NCBI GenBank assembly: GCA_029962745.1
Contig: CM057157.1
Span: 8,588,019-8,652,018, forward strand
Reading direction: 5' to 3'
DNA from: Echinometra lucunter
Lineage: Eukaryota; Echinodermata; Echinoidea; Camarodonta; Echinometridae
Length of the DNA: 64,000 bases
Part shown: piece by piece, positions 61,959-64,000 of the stretch
How positions within the stretch are numbered: the stretch's first letter is position 1
Layout of the letters: every line of letters begins with the position of its first letter
Program-made: the position numbers and the translations under genes
The notes under the pieces: generated by a model
Told to the model about the DNA's origin: nothing
The model's input: the letters and a program-made list of their open reading frames with translations, nothing else
Database searches by the model: none

Positions 61959-64000
61959 CTGATAAGGCAAGAGACCTGCCCTTAAATCTGACATTTAAAG
62001 CTTGTCTTTTGTATCATATGTCACTGTTTTGACACGTAATTGTTTCACTGGCACAAATTCATGAACTGTTTCAGCGGAAAATTAATATGCCCGACTGCAA
62101 TAAAATTGATTCTTCTTAAGTCTTGTTAACAAAATATGAAATTAAGCAAGGTTTTATGGAAGAAAATCTTTTTAATGACATCATAAAAATTGCACTCCCT
62201 ATTACATTTCACTGTAAAGGACAATGTTTGTTTCCACAAGTTAGTCATGGATACAAATAAAAAGGCCTCAATCAAGATTTACTAATTGTAAAATATGGAT
62301 ATTTGGACATTTTAGATGTCTGTTTCCAATTTTCTGATTTATGGATTCAAATGTGAAATGACTGTCTGAGAAATATCTCATTGTTGCTGGGACAGCCTAC
62401 ACAAAACAAAAAAGCTATGCATAAATTTGAATACATTATCTAACATCTTATCAGTCTGTACTTGATATCCTGTCTATTACAAGTACATGTAAAAGGGAAG
62501 TGTATCTCACTTCACAATGACCAGTGAAAGGTTACAATCACACCTGATTGCTATTGAAGACGTTCATTATCACCAGATATTTAGGGTCCACAATAGAAGT
62601 ACTTGAAGACTATCAAAACAGTTCATGTTTGCCGAGTCCTTATTCACTGTTGGGAAGAATAACATAGCAAACTGATTCAAGATGTTGATATTTCAAACAG
62701 GGGTGGGCCAACAAACTTGCATTGTGTGACAAAGACACAAAAGACAGAATATTTTAACAAAAGACAGTATACTTCAATCATAGATAGAGAATGGAAGTAG
62801 GTTTTGTAAATTTGTGAGCAGTCTCTCACCTTGATATAAATCTGACCTAATATTTTGAATGTAAGATTTGACCTAATTCCTGATCCCTTGATGTGTCATC
62901 AGGTTTCTTCTACAGCTCATCTTTTTCTTTGCTGTTTCAATATTTGCTTTACTCTGTATACCACTACTTAACAAAATCCATCTTTTTCTGAGCATACAAA
63001 GTGATATATACCCGTGTCATGGTTTAAGGGAGAACAGTGTTCCAAATTACGTTGAGGTAAAGTGAAATTTAGAATGATGAAAGTGTCATGTCATTTGCAT
63101 AAGGAGCAATGTCCACAAGTATACTTACTTTTAGCATTCCCCCTGCCCCTCTCTCTCTCTCCATCTCTCAACCCCTCTCTCCTTTCTTCCTCTTTCTCCT
63201 CTCATTTTCTGTTTTCATGTCCTCTCTCTTACCCCTCTTTCCCTCTCTCTACTTCTCTTGTCCCTGTCATATCCTCTCCTCTAGCTCTCAAACTCTCTTT
63301 CTCTCTCTCTATCTCTCTCTCTCTCAATCTCTTTCTCCTTTCTTCCTCTTTCTCCTCTCATTTTCTGTTCTCCTGTCCTCTCCCTTATCCCTCTTTCCCT
63401 CTCTCTACTTCTCTTGTCCCTGTCATATCCTCTCCTCTAGCTCTTCAACTCTCTTTCTCTCTCTATTTCTCTCTCTCTCAATCTCTTTCTCCTTTCATTT
63501 TCTGTTTTCATGTCTCCTCTCTTACCCCTCTTTCCCTGTCTCTCTACTTCTCTAGTCCCTGTCATACACTTTTCTCTAGCCCCTCTCCTAAGTCCCATCC
63601 CCCTTCCTCATCACACATAGCCTTATCATCAAGAGTTTCGCTCAGCGGGATGTCATCATCCAAATCATGAGTTTAGTATCGCGAGCCTTGAAGCCCAGAC
63701 GGCACATTTCCTATGTGAGAGATGCAGGTCAACGATCTTTACGCTCCACACGCAATCTAGTGCTTTAAACCCCCTCTTCACCTCATTATGTCATTCATAG
63801 ATGGCCTCTTGTTAAAAGCAAATATACATTGGACACATATCAATGTCCTTTTAAAATATCTACCTCAAGTATATAAAAACTGTACCTAAGACAAGTATAT
63901 CATACTTGCGATAACAGAGTTTCGTGACTACAATTTTACAATAATTCAATTTGAAGATAACTGACATACATGTATACTTAAACAACAGTATTATATACCT
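61959..64000 (-). other. Upstream region: 5' UTR intron or promoter of the split gene
   Basis: Because exon 1 has a strong acceptor, an untranslated exon probably lies here or beyond the window. A GC-richer patch at 63630-63750 and a donor-like GAG|GTGAAG at about 63772 are possible places, but I cannot choose. The CT-rich repeat at 63138-63600 lies in this region. Confidence 0.35.
63138..63600. repeat. CT-rich tandem triplication, ~150-bp units
   Basis: TCATTTTCTGTT recurs at 63203, 63358 and 63496 (spacing 155 and 138 bp), and flanking blocks such as CTTGTCCCTGTCATATCCTC repeat with it. Short (CT)n runs separate the units. The 202- and 148-codon plus-strand ORFs here are low-complexity Ser/Leu/Phe products of the repeat. 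Confidence 0.9.

Noticed and set aside
63062..63670. 202-codon plus-strand ORF
   Set aside because: Follows the CT-rich triplicated repeat; low complexity, with a second frame equally open.

Overview
The window looks like a piece of an animal nuclear genome: AT-rich, almost free of long ORFs, and full of short inverted-repeat DNA transposons, microsatellites and GT-AG splice sites. The mix of repeats and the very short exons in kilobase introns suggest a marine invertebrate, perhaps an echinoderm such as a sea urchin. That assignment is a guess; the sequence alone does not fix it.

The main content is one gene on the minus strand, read right to left across almost the whole window. I assembled it from splice sites and reading phase. 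It has 14 coding exons of 38-202 bp, from an ATG at 61931 to a TAG at 344, separated by introns of 0.15-10.6 kb. Every junction keeps frame, giving about 410 residues. I do not recognise the protein. It is rich in Trp and Cys and shows no obvious signal peptide or membrane segment. Exons 3, 4, 7, 8, 11 and 12 have the clearest splice sites. Exons 9, 13 and 14 are the least certain. An 18-nt frame-neutral microexon (14629-14646), an out-of-frame cassette exon (8917-8971) and an alternative last exon with AATAAA (45504-45685) are possible variants.

Most of the rest is intron. It holds at least a dozen non-autonomous DNA transposons whose ends and target duplications can be read directly: Tc1/mariner-like (4914), Tigger/pogo-like (38212), piggyBac-like TTAA elements (47486 and a 72-bp family of about seven copies), hAT-like with 8-bp duplications (51133 and a 3.3-kb element at 52602), a Harbinger-like element (35863), two copies of an unusual foldback family with 6-bp duplications (15903 and 35574, the second nested inside a TTAA element), and several unclassified foldbacks. 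A TIR element at 48488-49349 carries five ~150-bp tandem units with nuclear-receptor DR1-type motifs. Intron 3 contains a 1-kb GA-rich minisatellite that is a long polypyrimidine tract in the sense transcript. The right end (61959-64000) should hold 5' UTR or promoter sequence and a CT-rich triplicated repeat.

No rRNA gene, intact tRNA gene, CRISPR array or prokaryotic feature is visible. Two degenerate tRNA-like promoter pairs (36390-36455, 36875-36935) look like SINE heads.
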